Part shown: positions 1 to 9,052 of the stretch, in pieces | Position numbering within the stretch: position 1 is the stretch's first letter | Layout: every line of letters begins with the position of its first letter | From: Citromicrobium bathyomarinum | GTDB taxonomy: Bacteria > Pseudomonadota > Alphaproteobacteria > Sphingomonadales > Sphingomonadaceae | Reading direction: 5' to 3' | Assembly (NCBI GenBank): GCA_001306305.2 | Contig: CP155577.1 | Span: 2,959,501-3,023,500, forward strand | Length of the DNA stretch: 64,000 nt | Notes under the pieces: generated by a model | Database searches by the model: none | What the model saw: only the letters and a program-made list of their open reading frames with translations | What the model was told of the DNA's origin: nothing | Program-made: the position numbers and the translations under genes

Positions 1-1192
1 GCGACATCAGCTCCAGCGGCGTTTCGTCGCTGGCGAGCTCTTCCACCTGGTACTGGGTGAAATAGCCGACCTTCAGCTTGCCGGGCGCGTTCATCGCGCC
101 TTCGACCGGGTCGAGCTGCGAGGACAGCAGGCGCGCGAGCGTGGTCTTGCCGTTTCCGTTGCGCCCCAGCAGCCCGATCCGATCGTCTGCGTCGATCCGC
201 ATGTTGAGCCGCTTGAGGATCGGCGGGGCCTCCCCATAGGCGACCGCCGCCCCGTCGAGCGTGATCATCGGAGAGCGCAATTCGCCGGGCGAGGGAAACT
301 CGAAGCTGAGCGAGGGGTCTTCCATCAGCGCGGCGATCGGCTGCATCTTGGCGAGCATTTTCGCGCGCGCCTGCGCCTGTTTGGCGGTGGACGCGCGGGC
401 GCTGTTGCGCGCGACATAGTCCTGCAGGCGCGCACGCTGCGCATCCTGCGCGGCCTTGGCCGACTCCAGCTGCGCCGCGCGCTCGGCCCGCTGCTTCTCG
501 AACGCGTCGTAGCCGCCGCTATAGATCGTCAGCTGGCCGCCCTGCAGGTGAAGGATGTGGTCGACCACATTGTTCAGCAGATCGCGTTCGTGGCTGATGA
601 CCAGCAGGGTGGCGGGGTAGGACTTGAGGAAGTTCTCCAGCCACAGCGTCGCTTCGAGATCGAGGTGGTTGGACGGCTCGTCGAGCAGCAGAATGTCGGG
701 TTCGGAGAACAGCAGCGCACCCAGCGCGACGCGCATCTTCCACCCGCCCGAGAAGCTGGAGAGCGGGCGGTGCTGCATCTCTTCATCGAAGCCCAGCCCG
801 CTGAGGATCTTCGCCGCGCGCGCGGGCGCGGTATAGGCGTCGATCGCCAGCAGTCGCTCGTGCACTTCGCCAAGCCGATTGACATCGGTGCAGGTGTCCG
901 CCTCTTGGAGCAGACTGGCGCGCTCGACATCGGCGGCAAGCACGGCTTCTTCCGGCGTGATCGCGCCATCGGGTGCTTCCTGTGCGATATAGCCGACGCG
1001 TGCCTTGGACGGCTTGCCGATCGATCCGTCGTCGGGCTCGATCTCGCCGATCAGGGTCTTCATCAGGGTCGACTTGCCTGCCCCGTTGCGGCCGATCAGC
1101 CCGACCCGCGCGCCCTGCGGAATCGTCGCGCTGGCGCGTTCGAGAATGGGCCGGCCGCCAAGCCGGACAGTGATACCGTCGATCGTAAGCAT
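1..1192 (-). CDS. ABC-F family ATPase (3' end outside window)
   Basis: Soluble twin-cassette ATPase of the ABC-F class (Uup/YheS-like), a family that acts on ribosomes and has no membrane domain. The first cassette shows Walker A GRNGAGKST, the signature SFSGGWKMR and Walker B followed by DEPSNHLD. A charged, Ala/Gln/Arg-rich linker typical of ABC-F proteins follows, and then a second Walker A (GRNGNGKTT). About 397 codons are visible; the second signature and C-terminus lie beyond position 1. The ATG at 1192 begins MLTIDGITVRLGG, the usual ABC-F start. recQ is upstream on the same strand with an 81-base gap. Family is certain; subfamily and target are not. Confidence 0.93.
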   Translation of the reverse strand, partial: MLTIDGITVRLGGRPILERASATIPQGARVGLIGRNGAGKSTLMKTLIGEIEPDDGSIGKPSKARVGYIAQEAPDGAITPEEAVLAADVERASLLQEADTCTDVNRLGEVHERLLAIDAYTAPARAAKILSGLGFDEEMQHRPLSSFSGGWKMRVALGALLFSEPDILLLDEPSNHLDLEATLWLENFLKSYPATLLVISHERDLLNNVVDHILHLQGGQLTIYSGGYDAFEKQRAERAAQLESAKAAQDAQRARLQDYVARNSARASTAKQAQARAKMLAKMQPIAALMEDPSLSFEFPSPGELRSPMITLDGAAVAYGEAPPILKRLNMRIDADDRIGLLGRNGNGKTTLARLLSSQLDPVEGAMNAPGKLKVGYFTQYQVEELASDETPLELMS

Positions 1193-1273
1193 CGCGGGCC
1201 CATAGCAGCACTGTCGCCCGGCCCCAATGACCGGAATCGCGGTTGGGCTGGAATTCGGGACTTTCTGGCCGAG

Positions 1274-3106
1274 CTAGCGCTCGTGCTGGCGGATCACCTC
1301 CAGAAACGCGTCCCCATAGGCCTCAAGCTTCTTCGCCCCTATGCCGGGCAATTCGCCCAGCAGGGCGCGGGTCTGCGGGCGCAGGCCGGCCATGTCGCGC
1401 AGCACCGAATCGTGGAAGATGACGTAGGGCGGAATCTGGTTTTCCTTCGCGATGTCGCGCCGCAGCGCGCGCAGCGCGTCGAACAGAGGATCGTCCACGG
1501 GGTTGAGCGCCTGACCCGAGCCTGCCCGGCTGCCGCGCTTTCCGCCTGCCCGCTTGGGCGGAATGACCAGATCGAGCGGTTGTTCACCCTTGAGAAAACC
1601 CCGCGCCTCGGGGCCCAGCATCATCCCGCCATGCTCGGTCGGCAGCAGCGCGCCGCGCACCAGCAGTGCGCGATGGACTGGCTTGAGCAGCGCGGCTTCC
1701 TCCCCCTCGACGATCCCGAAGACCGACAGCTTGTCGTGCCCCTGCGACCGGCTGCGTTCGCTCGACTGGCCGGTGAGGATGCTTTCGACATAGCCCGCGC
1801 CGTACATCTGCCGCGTGCGCGCGACGGCAGAGAGGTATTTCTGCGCCACCACCGTCGCGTCGATCGCCTTGGGAGGGTTCAGGCAGTTGTCGCAATTGCC
1901 GCAGGTCTCGGGCGGGTTCTCGCCGAAATGGCGCAGCAGGATCGCGCGGCGGCATCCGGCAGTCTCGACCAGCGCGCCAAGCGCCGCGAGCCGCGTGCGC
2001 TCGCCCTGCTGGCGGGCCTCGCCGACCTCGCCGATGCGCATGCGTGCCTTGGCGAAATCGTCCGCACCCCAGAATAGCTCCGCGGATGCCGGGTCGCCAT
2101 CGCGCCCGGCGCGGCCGGTTTCCTGGTAATAGGACTCGATCGACTTGGGCAGGCCCGCATGCGCGACGAAGCGCACGTCGGGCTTGTCGATTCCCATCCC
2201 GAAGGCGACCGTGGCGCAGATCACCATGTTCTCGCTCGCGACGAACGCCGCTTGGTTCGCCGCGCGTACCTCAGCCGGCAGGCCCGCATGGTAGCAGCGC
2301 ACTTCGCGTTTTCCGTCGGATAAGGACTCGGCCAGCCGCTCGGTCGCGGCGCGGGTCTGCGCGTAGACGATGCCGGGGCCGGGGTTCTCCGCGAGCAGGC
2401 GTCGCAGCTGCTGCGTCAGCGAGTCTCGCGGACGAATGGTGTAGCGGATGTTGGGCCGGTCGAACCCCGCGACGATGAGGCCGTCGGGCGCGATCCCCAG
2501 TTGGGTCAGGATGTCGGACCGGGTGTGCGCATCCGCCGTCGCGGTCAGCGCGAGGCGCGGCACGTCCGCGAATTGGTCCATCAGCGGGCGCAGCAGGCGA
2601 TAGTCGGGCCGGAAATCGTGCCCCCATTCGGACACGCAATGCGCCTCGTCGATCGCGAACAGAGAAATGCGGCACTGCGACAGCAGATCGCGGAAATGGC
2701 CCTGGCTCGCGCGTTCGGGCGCGACGTACAGCAGGTCGAGCTCGCCAGCGCGCAGGCGCTGGACCGTTTCTGCGCGGTTTTCGTCAGCGCTGGTCAGCGT
2801 GGCCGCGCGAATCCCGTTGGCGCTGGCGCTGCGCAACTGGTCGTGCATAAGCGCGATCAGCGGGCTGATGACCACGCAGGTCCCCTCCAGCATGGTCGCG
2901 GGCAGCTGGTAGGTCAGCGATTTGCCCGCGCCTGTGGGCATCACCGCGAGCGTCGACTGGCCCGCCATGACGCGGTCCACGACCTGCTGCTGGACACCCC
3001 GGAACGACCGGAATCCGAAAACTTCGTGCAGCTTGTCCAGCAAGTGCGGAGCATCGGCTGCGCTCGGGACGGAGTTACGCGGTTGGGCGGTCATGGCGGC
3101 GGCCAT
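1274..3106 (-). CDS. recQ: ATP-dependent DNA helicase RecQ
   Basis: 3'-5' DNA helicase of recombination and fork repair. The N-terminal part has the motif I loop TGAGKS, the DEAH box in FAIDEAHCVSEWGHDFRPDY (classic RecQ motif II and aromatic-rich loop) and helicase motif VI QETGRAGRDG. The zinc-binding region carries the four-cysteine pattern C...CGNCDNC, and an HRDC domain fills the last about 70 residues (LPGIGAKKLEAYG). Length of about 610 residues is normal. The open frame extends to a TTG at 3169, but the ATGs at 3106 and 3094 are better starts; I chose 3106. Divergent from ubiM. Confidence 0.95.
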   Translation of the reverse strand: MAAAMTAQPRNSVPSAADAPHLLDKLHEVFGFRSFRGVQQQVVDRVMAGQSTLAVMPTGAGKSLTYQLPATMLEGTCVVISPLIALMHDQLRSASANGIRAATLTSADENRAETVQRLRAGELDLLYVAPERASQGHFRDLLSQCRISLFAIDEAHCVSEWGHDFRPDYRLLRPLMDQFADVPRLALTATADAHTRSDILTQLGIAPDGLIVAGFDRPNIRYTIRPRDSLTQQLRRLLAENPGPGIVYAQTRAATERLAESLSDGKREVRCYHAGLPAEVRAANQAAFVASENMVICATVAFGMGIDKPDVRFVAHAGLPKSIESYYQETGRAGRDGDPASAELFWGADDFAKARMRIGEVGEARQQGERTRLAALGALVETAGCRRAILLRHFGENPPETCGNCDNCLNPPKAIDATVVAQKYLSAVARTRQMYGAGYVESILTGQSSERSRSQGHDKLSVFGIVEGEEAALLKPVHRALLVRGALLPTEHGGMMLGPEARGFLKGEQPLDLVIPPKRAGGKRGSRAGSGQALNPVDDPLFDALRALRRDIAKENQIPPYVIFHDSVLRDMAGLRPQTRALLGELPGIGAKKLEAYGDAFLEVIRQHER

Positions 3107-3228
3107 GCCAGATCGGCCGGAGCCAGAGAAGCACCTGCCCCGCGACACCCCCGAATTGATCTTGCGCAATGCCCGCGCGCCGCAGCCGCGCTAGCGCCAC
3201 CCGAAACGAGCGATCCAGGGATACAGCA

Positions 3229-4401
3229 ATGCGCGATTTCGATATCATCGTGGTCGGGGCCGGGCCCGCCGGACTTGCCTTTGCCCGTGGGCTGGAGGGC
3301 AGCGGGCTGACCGTCGCGCTGGTCGAACGGCAGCCGGCAGAGGTGCTGGCGGAGCCGCCGGTCGATGGGCGGGAAATCGCGCTCACCCACCGATCGGTCG
3401 CCACGCTGGAGCGGCTCGGTGCGTGGAACAGGATCGCGCCCGACCAGATCTTCGCGCTGCGGGCCGCACGGGTCTATAATGGCCGCTCTCCGCTCGCGCT
3501 CGGCTTCGATGCCGACGGCGGGCCTCAGGACCGGCTGGGGTGTCTCGTCTCCAACCATCTGATCCGCCAGAGCCTGTTCGACGCGATGGAGGGGCAGGAT
3601 GGAGTCACCCTGCTCGCGGGTACCGGGGTCGAACATGTCCATGCCGATCGCGCAGGTGCGCGGGTGACGCTGGCCGACGGACGCACACTCACCGCGCGGC
3701 TGCTGGTCGCCGCCGATTCGCGCTTTTCCGCGGTTCGCGAACAGCTGGGCATTTCTGCGGAGATCAATCGGCTGGGCAAGTCGATGCTGGTCGTGCGGCT
3801 CTCGCACGAGAAGCCCAATCACGGCATTGCGACCGAATGGTTCGATCATCGCCAGACGATCGCGATGCTGCCGCTGGGCGAGCATATGTCGTCCGCCGTG
3901 CTGACCCTGAAGAGCGCCACGATAGAGCGGATCGCGGCCTATCAGCCCGAAATTCTCGCTGCCGAGATCGAGGACCGGTTCGACCGTCGCCTCGGCACGA
4001 TGCGCTTCGTCTCCGGACCGCACGTCTATCCGCTGGCAACCACCTATGCGCGCCACTTCGTCAGCGACAGTTCAGCCTTGATCGGCGATGCGGCGGTTGG
4101 AATGCATCCGGTCACTGCACACGGCTTCAACCTCGGCCTGCAATCGGCGGCCACGCTCGCCAGGCTGGTGCGCGGTGCGGCGCAAAAGGACCGGCCCATC
4201 GCATCGCCACTGTTGCTGCGACGCTACGAAACGCGCCATCGGCTGGCCACCAGGCCGCTTTATAGTGGCACCAACCTGCTGGTGCACCTATATACTGCAG
4301 AGAGCCCCCGCGCGCATGTCGCACGGCGGGCCGCACTGGAGGCGGCGGCGCATTTCGCCCCTCTCAACACCGCGATTTCGCGGATGCTGTTGCGACACTG
4401 A
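3229..4401 (+). CDS. ubiM: UbiH/UbiM-type FAD-dependent ubiquinone hydroxylase
   Basis: Flavoprotein monooxygenase of about 390 residues. The N-terminus has the Rossmann motif VGAGPAGLAFARGL, the middle has DGREIALTHRS, and the FAD-ribityl GD motif is in GDAAVGMHPVTAHGFNLGL. These match, from memory, the UbiM branch of ubiquinone hydroxylases, which hydroxylate the demethoxyubiquinol ring. The ATG at 3229 starts MRDFDIIVVG; an upstream in-frame extension to 3169 is Arg-rich and not family-like. The desaturase gene follows 2 bases after the stop, so the two are probably cotranscribed. The UbiH/F/M superfamily is sure; the exact ring position is inferred. Confidence 0.85.
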   Translation: MRDFDIIVVGAGPAGLAFARGLEGSGLTVALVERQPAEVLAEPPVDGREIALTHRSVATLERLGAWNRIAPDQIFALRAARVYNGRSPLALGFDADGGPQDRLGCLVSNHLIRQSLFDAMEGQDGVTLLAGTGVEHVHADRAGARVTLADGRTLTARLLVAADSRFSAVREQLGISAEINRLGKSMLVVRLSHEKPNHGIATEWFDHRQTIAMLPLGEHMSSAVLTLKSATIERIAAYQPEILAAEIEDRFDRRLGTMRFVSGPHVYPLATTYARHFVSDSSALIGDAAVGMHPVTAHGFNLGLQSAATLARLVRGAAQKDRPIASPLLLRRYETRHRLATRPLYSGTNLLVHLYTAESPRAHVARRAALEAAAHFAPLNTAISRMLLRH

Positions 4402-4403
4402 CC

Positions 4404-5486
4404 ATGGCAAGTGCCACCATCGCCCCACGGAAGATCGACAAGACAATGCTGTTAGCCCCTGCCCCCGGATCGGAAGACAAGGAAATGCTGCGTCAGGCAG
4501 CAATGCTGACGCGCGACCTGCATACGCCCAACCCGGTGATGTACTGGGGCGATTGCTTCGGATCGGCGGCGATCGGCTATGCCGCGCTGCTCGGCGCGAT
4601 TGCCAGCGGGAATGCCTGGCTGACCGCCGCGCTCGTGCTGGTCTCGATCCTGACGCTGTATCGAGCGGCGCTGTTCATTCACGAGATCACCCATCTCGAC
4701 CATCGCAAGCTGCCCGGCTTCCGCCTCGCGTGGAATATCGCGATCGGTGCGCCGCTGATGCTGCCCTCGTTCCTCTACGAAGGCATCCACGCGGTCCACC
4801 ACTCGCGTGCGCATTACGGGACGGAGCGCGATCCCGAATATCTCCCGCTCGCGCACATGCGCCCGTGGACGCTGCCGCTGTTCACCATCGGCGCGGTCGC
4901 GATGCCCGCGCTGATGTTCCTGCGCTTCGGTATTCTCGGCCCGCTGTCGTGGGTGATCCCGCCGCTGCGGCGCGTGATCGTCGAGCGGTTCTCCGCGCTC
5001 GAAGTGAACCCGGCCTACCACCGCCCCACGCCCGAGGGTGACTTCGCACGCCGCTGGAAGGTGCAGGAGGCTGCGGCCAGCGTGGTCGCGGTCACCATCC
5101 TTGCGACCACCGCGCTCGGCATTCTGCCGCTGCGTGCCTTCGCGCTGTATTGCGCGGTCGTCGCGGGCGTTGCGCTGCTCAACCAGACGCGCACGTTGGT
5201 CGCGCATCTGTGGGAGAATGATGGCGAGCAATTGTCGCTGACCGATCAGTATCGCGACAGCACCAACGTGCCCGCCGCCTTCCCCGGCGTGCTGTGGGCA
5301 CCGGTCGGCCTGCGCTTCCACGCGCTGCACCACCTGCTGCCCCGCCTGCCCTACCATTCGCTGCCCGAGGCGCACCGCCGCCTGAGCGCCGCGCTGCCCG
5401 AGACTTCGGCCTATCCGCAGGCCAATTACGGCTCTCTCGGCACGCTGCTCAAGCGGCTCGGCATGGCATCGCTGCGCCGCCACTAG
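4404..5486 (+). CDS. membrane fatty acid desaturase family protein
   Basis: Integral-membrane di-iron desaturase/hydroxylase of 360 residues. Three histidine boxes are visible: HEITHLDH, HAVHHSRAHYG and HALHHLLP, with hydrophobic segments between them. The substrate cannot be read from sequence; a lipid acyl chain is the default inference. The gene starts 2 bases after ubiM and converges on the CHAT gene, with only 10 bases between the stops. Confidence 0.85.
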   Translation: MASATIAPRKIDKTMLLAPAPGSEDKEMLRQAAMLTRDLHTPNPVMYWGDCFGSAAIGYAALLGAIASGNAWLTAALVLVSILTLYRAALFIHEITHLDHRKLPGFRLAWNIAIGAPLMLPSFLYEGIHAVHHSRAHYGTERDPEYLPLAHMRPWTLPLFTIGAVAMPALMFLRFGILGPLSWVIPPLRRVIVERFSALEVNPAYHRPTPEGDFARRWKVQEAAASVVAVTILATTALGILPLRAFALYCAVVAGVALLNQTRTLVAHLWENDGEQLSLTDQYRDSTNVPAAFPGVLWAPVGLRFHALHHLLPRLPYHSLPEAHRRLSAALPETSAYPQANYGSLGTLLKRLGMASLRRH

Positions 5487-5496
5487 GCGCGCACCG

Positions 5497-8463
5497 CTAC
5501 CCCTCGATCAGGACGAAGGGCGCCCAGGCAAACGGGCTGTCCGCGCCTTCTATCTTGCTGTCCTTGCGCAGGGTCCGGATCGCTTCGCGCAGCGCGTCGG
5601 TCTTGGACATGCCCTTGCGGTAATTGAGCACCGCCTGCGAGCTGACGAAGGCGGCAATGTCGTCGCGCACCTTCCAATGGGACACCAACAGATCGCGCGC
5701 GCCCGCCTGCCGGAAGGCCTGCGCAAGGCCGGAGAATGCGGGCAGCCCGCCGCCCATCCCCGCCGCGCTGTCGCACGATGACAGGATGATCCATTCCGCC
5801 CGCATGTCGAGCTGGGCGATCTCGCTTGCGGTCAGCACGCCGTCGTCTTCCCCGGTGTCGCCCTGCGCATCGCCGGGCGAAAGCACCAGCGCGGGCTCCG
5901 CAATCCCCTCGATCTCGCCCGCGACGATGCCGTGGGTCGCGATCACCACGATCTCCGCGCGGGCGGTCGCTTCCTGCCGGATCGCCGCCTCGCTCGCATC
6001 CGGGCCGATATAGAGGCGCTGGCTGCGCCACGGAGCGGATGCCGCGATCGAGCGGATCTCCTGCGCGGTGCCCGGCAGCGCGGGCAGCGCGGCAAGAGCG
6101 TTCACGTCGATCGCGGTGCGCGAGAAATAGTCGGCGATCCGCGCGGGCGCGCCATCGGGCGAGAGCGTGGCGGTGGCCAGGGCTGGGACCGTCCGGGTGA
6201 ACGGGGACGGCGCGGCAAAGGCGACCAGGCTCAGCGGGCCCTGATCCGGCTTCCGCTCCTCCGGCTCCCACGCAGACAGGCCGGACAGGTAGCTGAGCGA
6301 AAAACGGTCGAGCAGCCAGCCGTTCCCGGCATCCCCACCCCACCCCTGCAACAGCGAGAAGGGGAGCGAAGCGAGCGGACCGTTGGCGTAGATCTTGAGC
6401 GAGAGAGTCTCGCCCAGCTGCGCCATGACCTCCGCCGGAAACAGCGCCTGCCCGAGCTTGCGCGAGGCTGCTTCGTCGAACGATCCCACCCGCACGCTGC
6501 TGCCCAGCGCATTGGCCAGATCGACCACATCCTTGCGCGTCGCGGACAGCTGGATCGTCCGCGCGCCCGAGGGTCTGACCAGCAGCGCGTAGGTGCCGTA
6601 ATAGATCGGGGTGACCGCCAGCACGGCCTGGCCATCGCCCAGCCGCGCCTGCATGTCTGCGATAGAGGGTTCGGGCAGCACCCGCGCCGCCGCCCATTGC
6701 GGGAAGCGCTGCTGCAGGCTTTGTTCGATCTGCTCGCCGGCCGATTGCGCCTGCGCAAAGTCCTGCCGCAGAGCGTCCGTCGGCTGCCCCTGCGCGATCG
6801 CCAGCAACAGCGCCCCGTCCGCCCGGTCGAGCGTCTGGCGCGCCTCGTCCAGTTCGCGCAGTCCGGCGGCGAGGTCGGGATTTTCGTCGCGCAATTTCGC
6901 GGCCCTGCGGCCCGTCGCACGGGCGAGGTTGGCATCGCTGACCAGCGCCATGGCGGACAGCATCAGAGCCGGGTCGTCCTGCTGCGCGGCGATTTCCATC
7001 ACCAGATCGATCGCCGCCAGGTGGCGCACCGGCAGCGCCGCGCCGTCCTCCAGCTTCACGAACCGGCGGGTCGCCTCGATAACGTGCCCCGCAGCGGCCA
7101 CCAGCGCCTCCGGATCATCCCCCTGCGCATAGGTGCGCAACAGCGTGGCGAGCGCGATTTCGAAGGCATCGGTCGACTCGCTCGCGCGAACCGCATCGTC
7201 GAACTGACGCGCAGCAGCCAGCGCTGCATCCCGGTCGCCCGTCAGCATCCGCGCGCGGACCAGATCGGGGATGACCCGCCCCAGCGCCTCCACATCGCTA
7301 CTGTCCTCGCCCAGCCGCGTGCGCCCTTCCTCGAGCAACCCGGACGCTTCGGCCGGTTTGCCCAGCGCGAGCGAGGCCTGCCCATTGTAGGCAAGCGCCA
7401 TGATCGGGAAGGCGCTGGCCGGCCCCTGATAGCGCGCCATCAGCGCCTCAGCCTCGGTGAACAGCGGCTGCACTTCCTCGTAACGCTGCCGTTCGAGCAG
7501 GATCGTGCCCAGATTGTGGATGCCGTAGCCGAAGATCAGCGTGTCCGCGCCCTCATGCTCTCGCTTGAGCTCCAGCGCACGGGTCAGGAACTGCGTCGCC
7601 TCGACCGGCCTGCCCGAATTGGCGAGGATGATCCCCAGCATCTCGAACGCGCGGGCGTAGGTCGGGTCGGACGGGTCGACATGGGCGATCGCCCCGTCGA
7701 CGGCGGTGCGCGCGAAGCTCTCCGCCTCGTCCATCCGGCCCGCGCGGCGCAGCGTCTGGGCATAGCTGTAATAGCTGGCGATGGTGTCGGGGTGATCGGC
7801 CCCAAGCGCGGCCTCGCGCGTGTCGAGGCTGGCCTTCTGGTAATCGACCGCCTCCTGCGTGCGCCCGATGCGCAGGGCCGTCTGCGAGAGCGAGAATTCG
7901 AGATTGGATTTCGCCGTGAAGAACCCCGCGCTCTGCCCCTCCGGGTCCAGCCGCAGAAACCCGGCATAAGTCTTCTCCACCATGGCGAGGCCACGTTCCG
8001 GCTCCCCCTTCTGGGTCAGCAGCAGCCCGATCAGCGCGGCCCCCTCGGCCATCTTGGCCGGGTATGCTTCGAGGTAGGGCTGTGCACCCGCAACCCCTGC
8101 TTCGGCCATGGCGAGCGCTTCGTCGATCTCGCCCTGCCGATAGAGCTGGGAGGCGATGCTGATCTTGGTGATATGCGCCAGCGGGTGTGGCGATCCGTCG
8201 GCCAGCAGCGTGCGCTGCGCGGCCTCCTGCAGCGCCTGCCAGGCGGCGATGATCTGCGCCCTGCCCTCCGCATCCTGCGCACCATTCGTCTGGAGATCGG
8301 TCGCGCGGTCTTCGAGCGCTTGCAGCTGCGCATATTGCGACAGGTCGGTCGAGTAGGGATTACCGCCCTCCTGCGCCAGCAGCGGTGCCGCCGGGGCCAG
8401 CACCAGCAGGCAGGCCGACGCCAGCATCGCCGCTCTAGTCGAATACGATGTGATAGCGCGCAT
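5497..8463 (-). CDS. exported TPR-CHAT (caspase-like) protein
   Basis: Protein of 988 residues. A Sec signal peptide (MRAITSYSTRAAMLASACLL, cleavage near LLAQ-EGG) predicts export to the periplasm. A long helical region with tetratricopeptide-like repeats (for example GADHPDTIASYYSYAQTL, a typical kinesin-light-chain-like TPR) occupies about residues 60-600. The C-terminal CHAT domain, related to caspases and separase, keeps the likely catalytic dyad: His844 in IATHGIVAG and Cys897 in ILSSCDSAAG. Its start overlaps the upstream lipoprotein gene by 29 bases, so it is the last gene of an operon with the two-component system. Protease activity and substrate are inferred only; many CHAT proteins are uncharacterised. 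Confidence 0.88.
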   Translation of the reverse strand: MRAITSYSTRAAMLASACLLVLAPAAPLLAQEGGNPYSTDLSQYAQLQALEDRATDLQTNGAQDAEGRAQIIAAWQALQEAAQRTLLADGSPHPLAHITKISIASQLYRQGEIDEALAMAEAGVAGAQPYLEAYPAKMAEGAALIGLLLTQKGEPERGLAMVEKTYAGFLRLDPEGQSAGFFTAKSNLEFSLSQTALRIGRTQEAVDYQKASLDTREAALGADHPDTIASYYSYAQTLRRAGRMDEAESFARTAVDGAIAHVDPSDPTYARAFEMLGIILANSGRPVEATQFLTRALELKREHEGADTLIFGYGIHNLGTILLERQRYEEVQPLFTEAEALMARYQGPASAFPIMALAYNGQASLALGKPAEASGLLEEGRTRLGEDSSDVEALGRVIPDLVRARMLTGDRDAALAAARQFDDAVRASESTDAFEIALATLLRTYAQGDDPEALVAAAGHVIEATRRFVKLEDGAALPVRHLAAIDLVMEIAAQQDDPALMLSAMALVSDANLARATGRRAAKLRDENPDLAAGLRELDEARQTLDRADGALLLAIAQGQPTDALRQDFAQAQSAGEQIEQSLQQRFPQWAAARVLPEPSIADMQARLGDGQAVLAVTPIYYGTYALLVRPSGARTIQLSATRKDVVDLANALGSSVRVGSFDEAASRKLGQALFPAEVMAQLGETLSLKIYANGPLASLPFSLLQGWGGDAGNGWLLDRFSLSYLSGLSAWEPEERKPDQGPLSLVAFAAPSPFTRTVPALATATLSPDGAPARIADYFSRTAIDVNALAALPALPGTAQEIRSIAASAPWRSQRLYIGPDASEAAIRQEATARAEIVVIATHGIVAGEIEGIAEPALVLSPGDAQGDTGEDDGVLTASEIAQLDMRAEWIILSSCDSAAGMGGGLPAFSGLAQAFRQAGARDLLVSHWKVRDDIAAFVSSQAVLNYRKGMSKTDALREAIRTLRKDSKIEGADSPFAWAPFVLIEG

Positions 8464-9052
8464 CGCGTGCCCCCGAGTTGACCAGTTCTATCCGGTAGCG
8501 CTGCGTATAGGCCGGGATAAAGCGGCACTCGCGCGCGTGGGCGGGCGATTGTTCGCACACCATGTTTCCATCCGCCCGCGCGATCCGCAGGCGCAGTCCG
8601 GTTCGCGGTGCGGTTCCCGCTGCCACGCTGACCGGCTTGCCGCCCAGCATCACCTGCTCGGTGCGCAGCTTGCCTCCGGGCGCAAGCCTGCCACTGATAT
8701 AGGCCGGGCCGAGTACCCGCCCGCGCATCGGTCGCTGTTCGGGCGGCAGGGCGCTGCGCCACGCCTGCAGCGCCGCTTCGCCGGGCGGATCGAATGGCCG
8801 CGCCCCGGCCAGTTCGATCGCGCGGACATGCTCTGCCAGCCGCTCCATCTGGTTCGCTGCGAAGGCCGTGTCGGCTTCGATCAGGTCATTGGCGAGCCGT
8901 TCCGTGCTGGTCATGCCACCGCTCGGCGCGGGAGCGACGCCAGATGGAGCAGGCTCGGGCGGGACGGCGCAGCTGGCAAGACCCACCGCCATGACGATGG
9001 CCGCTGCCGGAGCGGGCCACGCCCGCAGATATCCGCCACGCACCGCCATCAC
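8435..9052 (-). CDS. putative lipoprotein between kinase and CHAT genes
   Basis: 205 residues. A hydrophobic N-terminus ends in a lipobox (VGLASC), predicting a lipid-anchored periplasmic protein. A short Pro/Ser/Ala linker follows, then a helical stretch, then a C-terminal segment with two cysteines (VCEQ and ARECRF) and beta-rich residues ending YHIVFD. I do not recognise the family. The ATG overlaps the histidine kinase stop (ATGA at 9049-9052) and its 3' end overlaps the CHAT start by 29 bases. This tight coupling suggests that it works with the kinase or the CHAT protein at the membrane. Confidence 0.75.
   Translation of the reverse strand: MMAVRGGYLRAWPAPAAAIVMAVGLASCAVPPEPAPSGVAPAPSGGMTSTERLANDLIEADTAFAANQMERLAEHVRAIELAGARPFDPPGEAALQAWRSALPPEQRPMRGRVLGPAYISGRLAPGGKLRTEQVMLGGKPVSVAAGTAPRTGLRLRIARADGNMVCEQSPAHARECRFIPAYTQRYRIELVNSGARDARYHIVFD

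Noticed and set aside
3094-3169. recQ start at TTG 3169
   Set aside because: The extra N-terminal residues are basic and not RecQ-like; ATG 3106 or 3094 are better starts.
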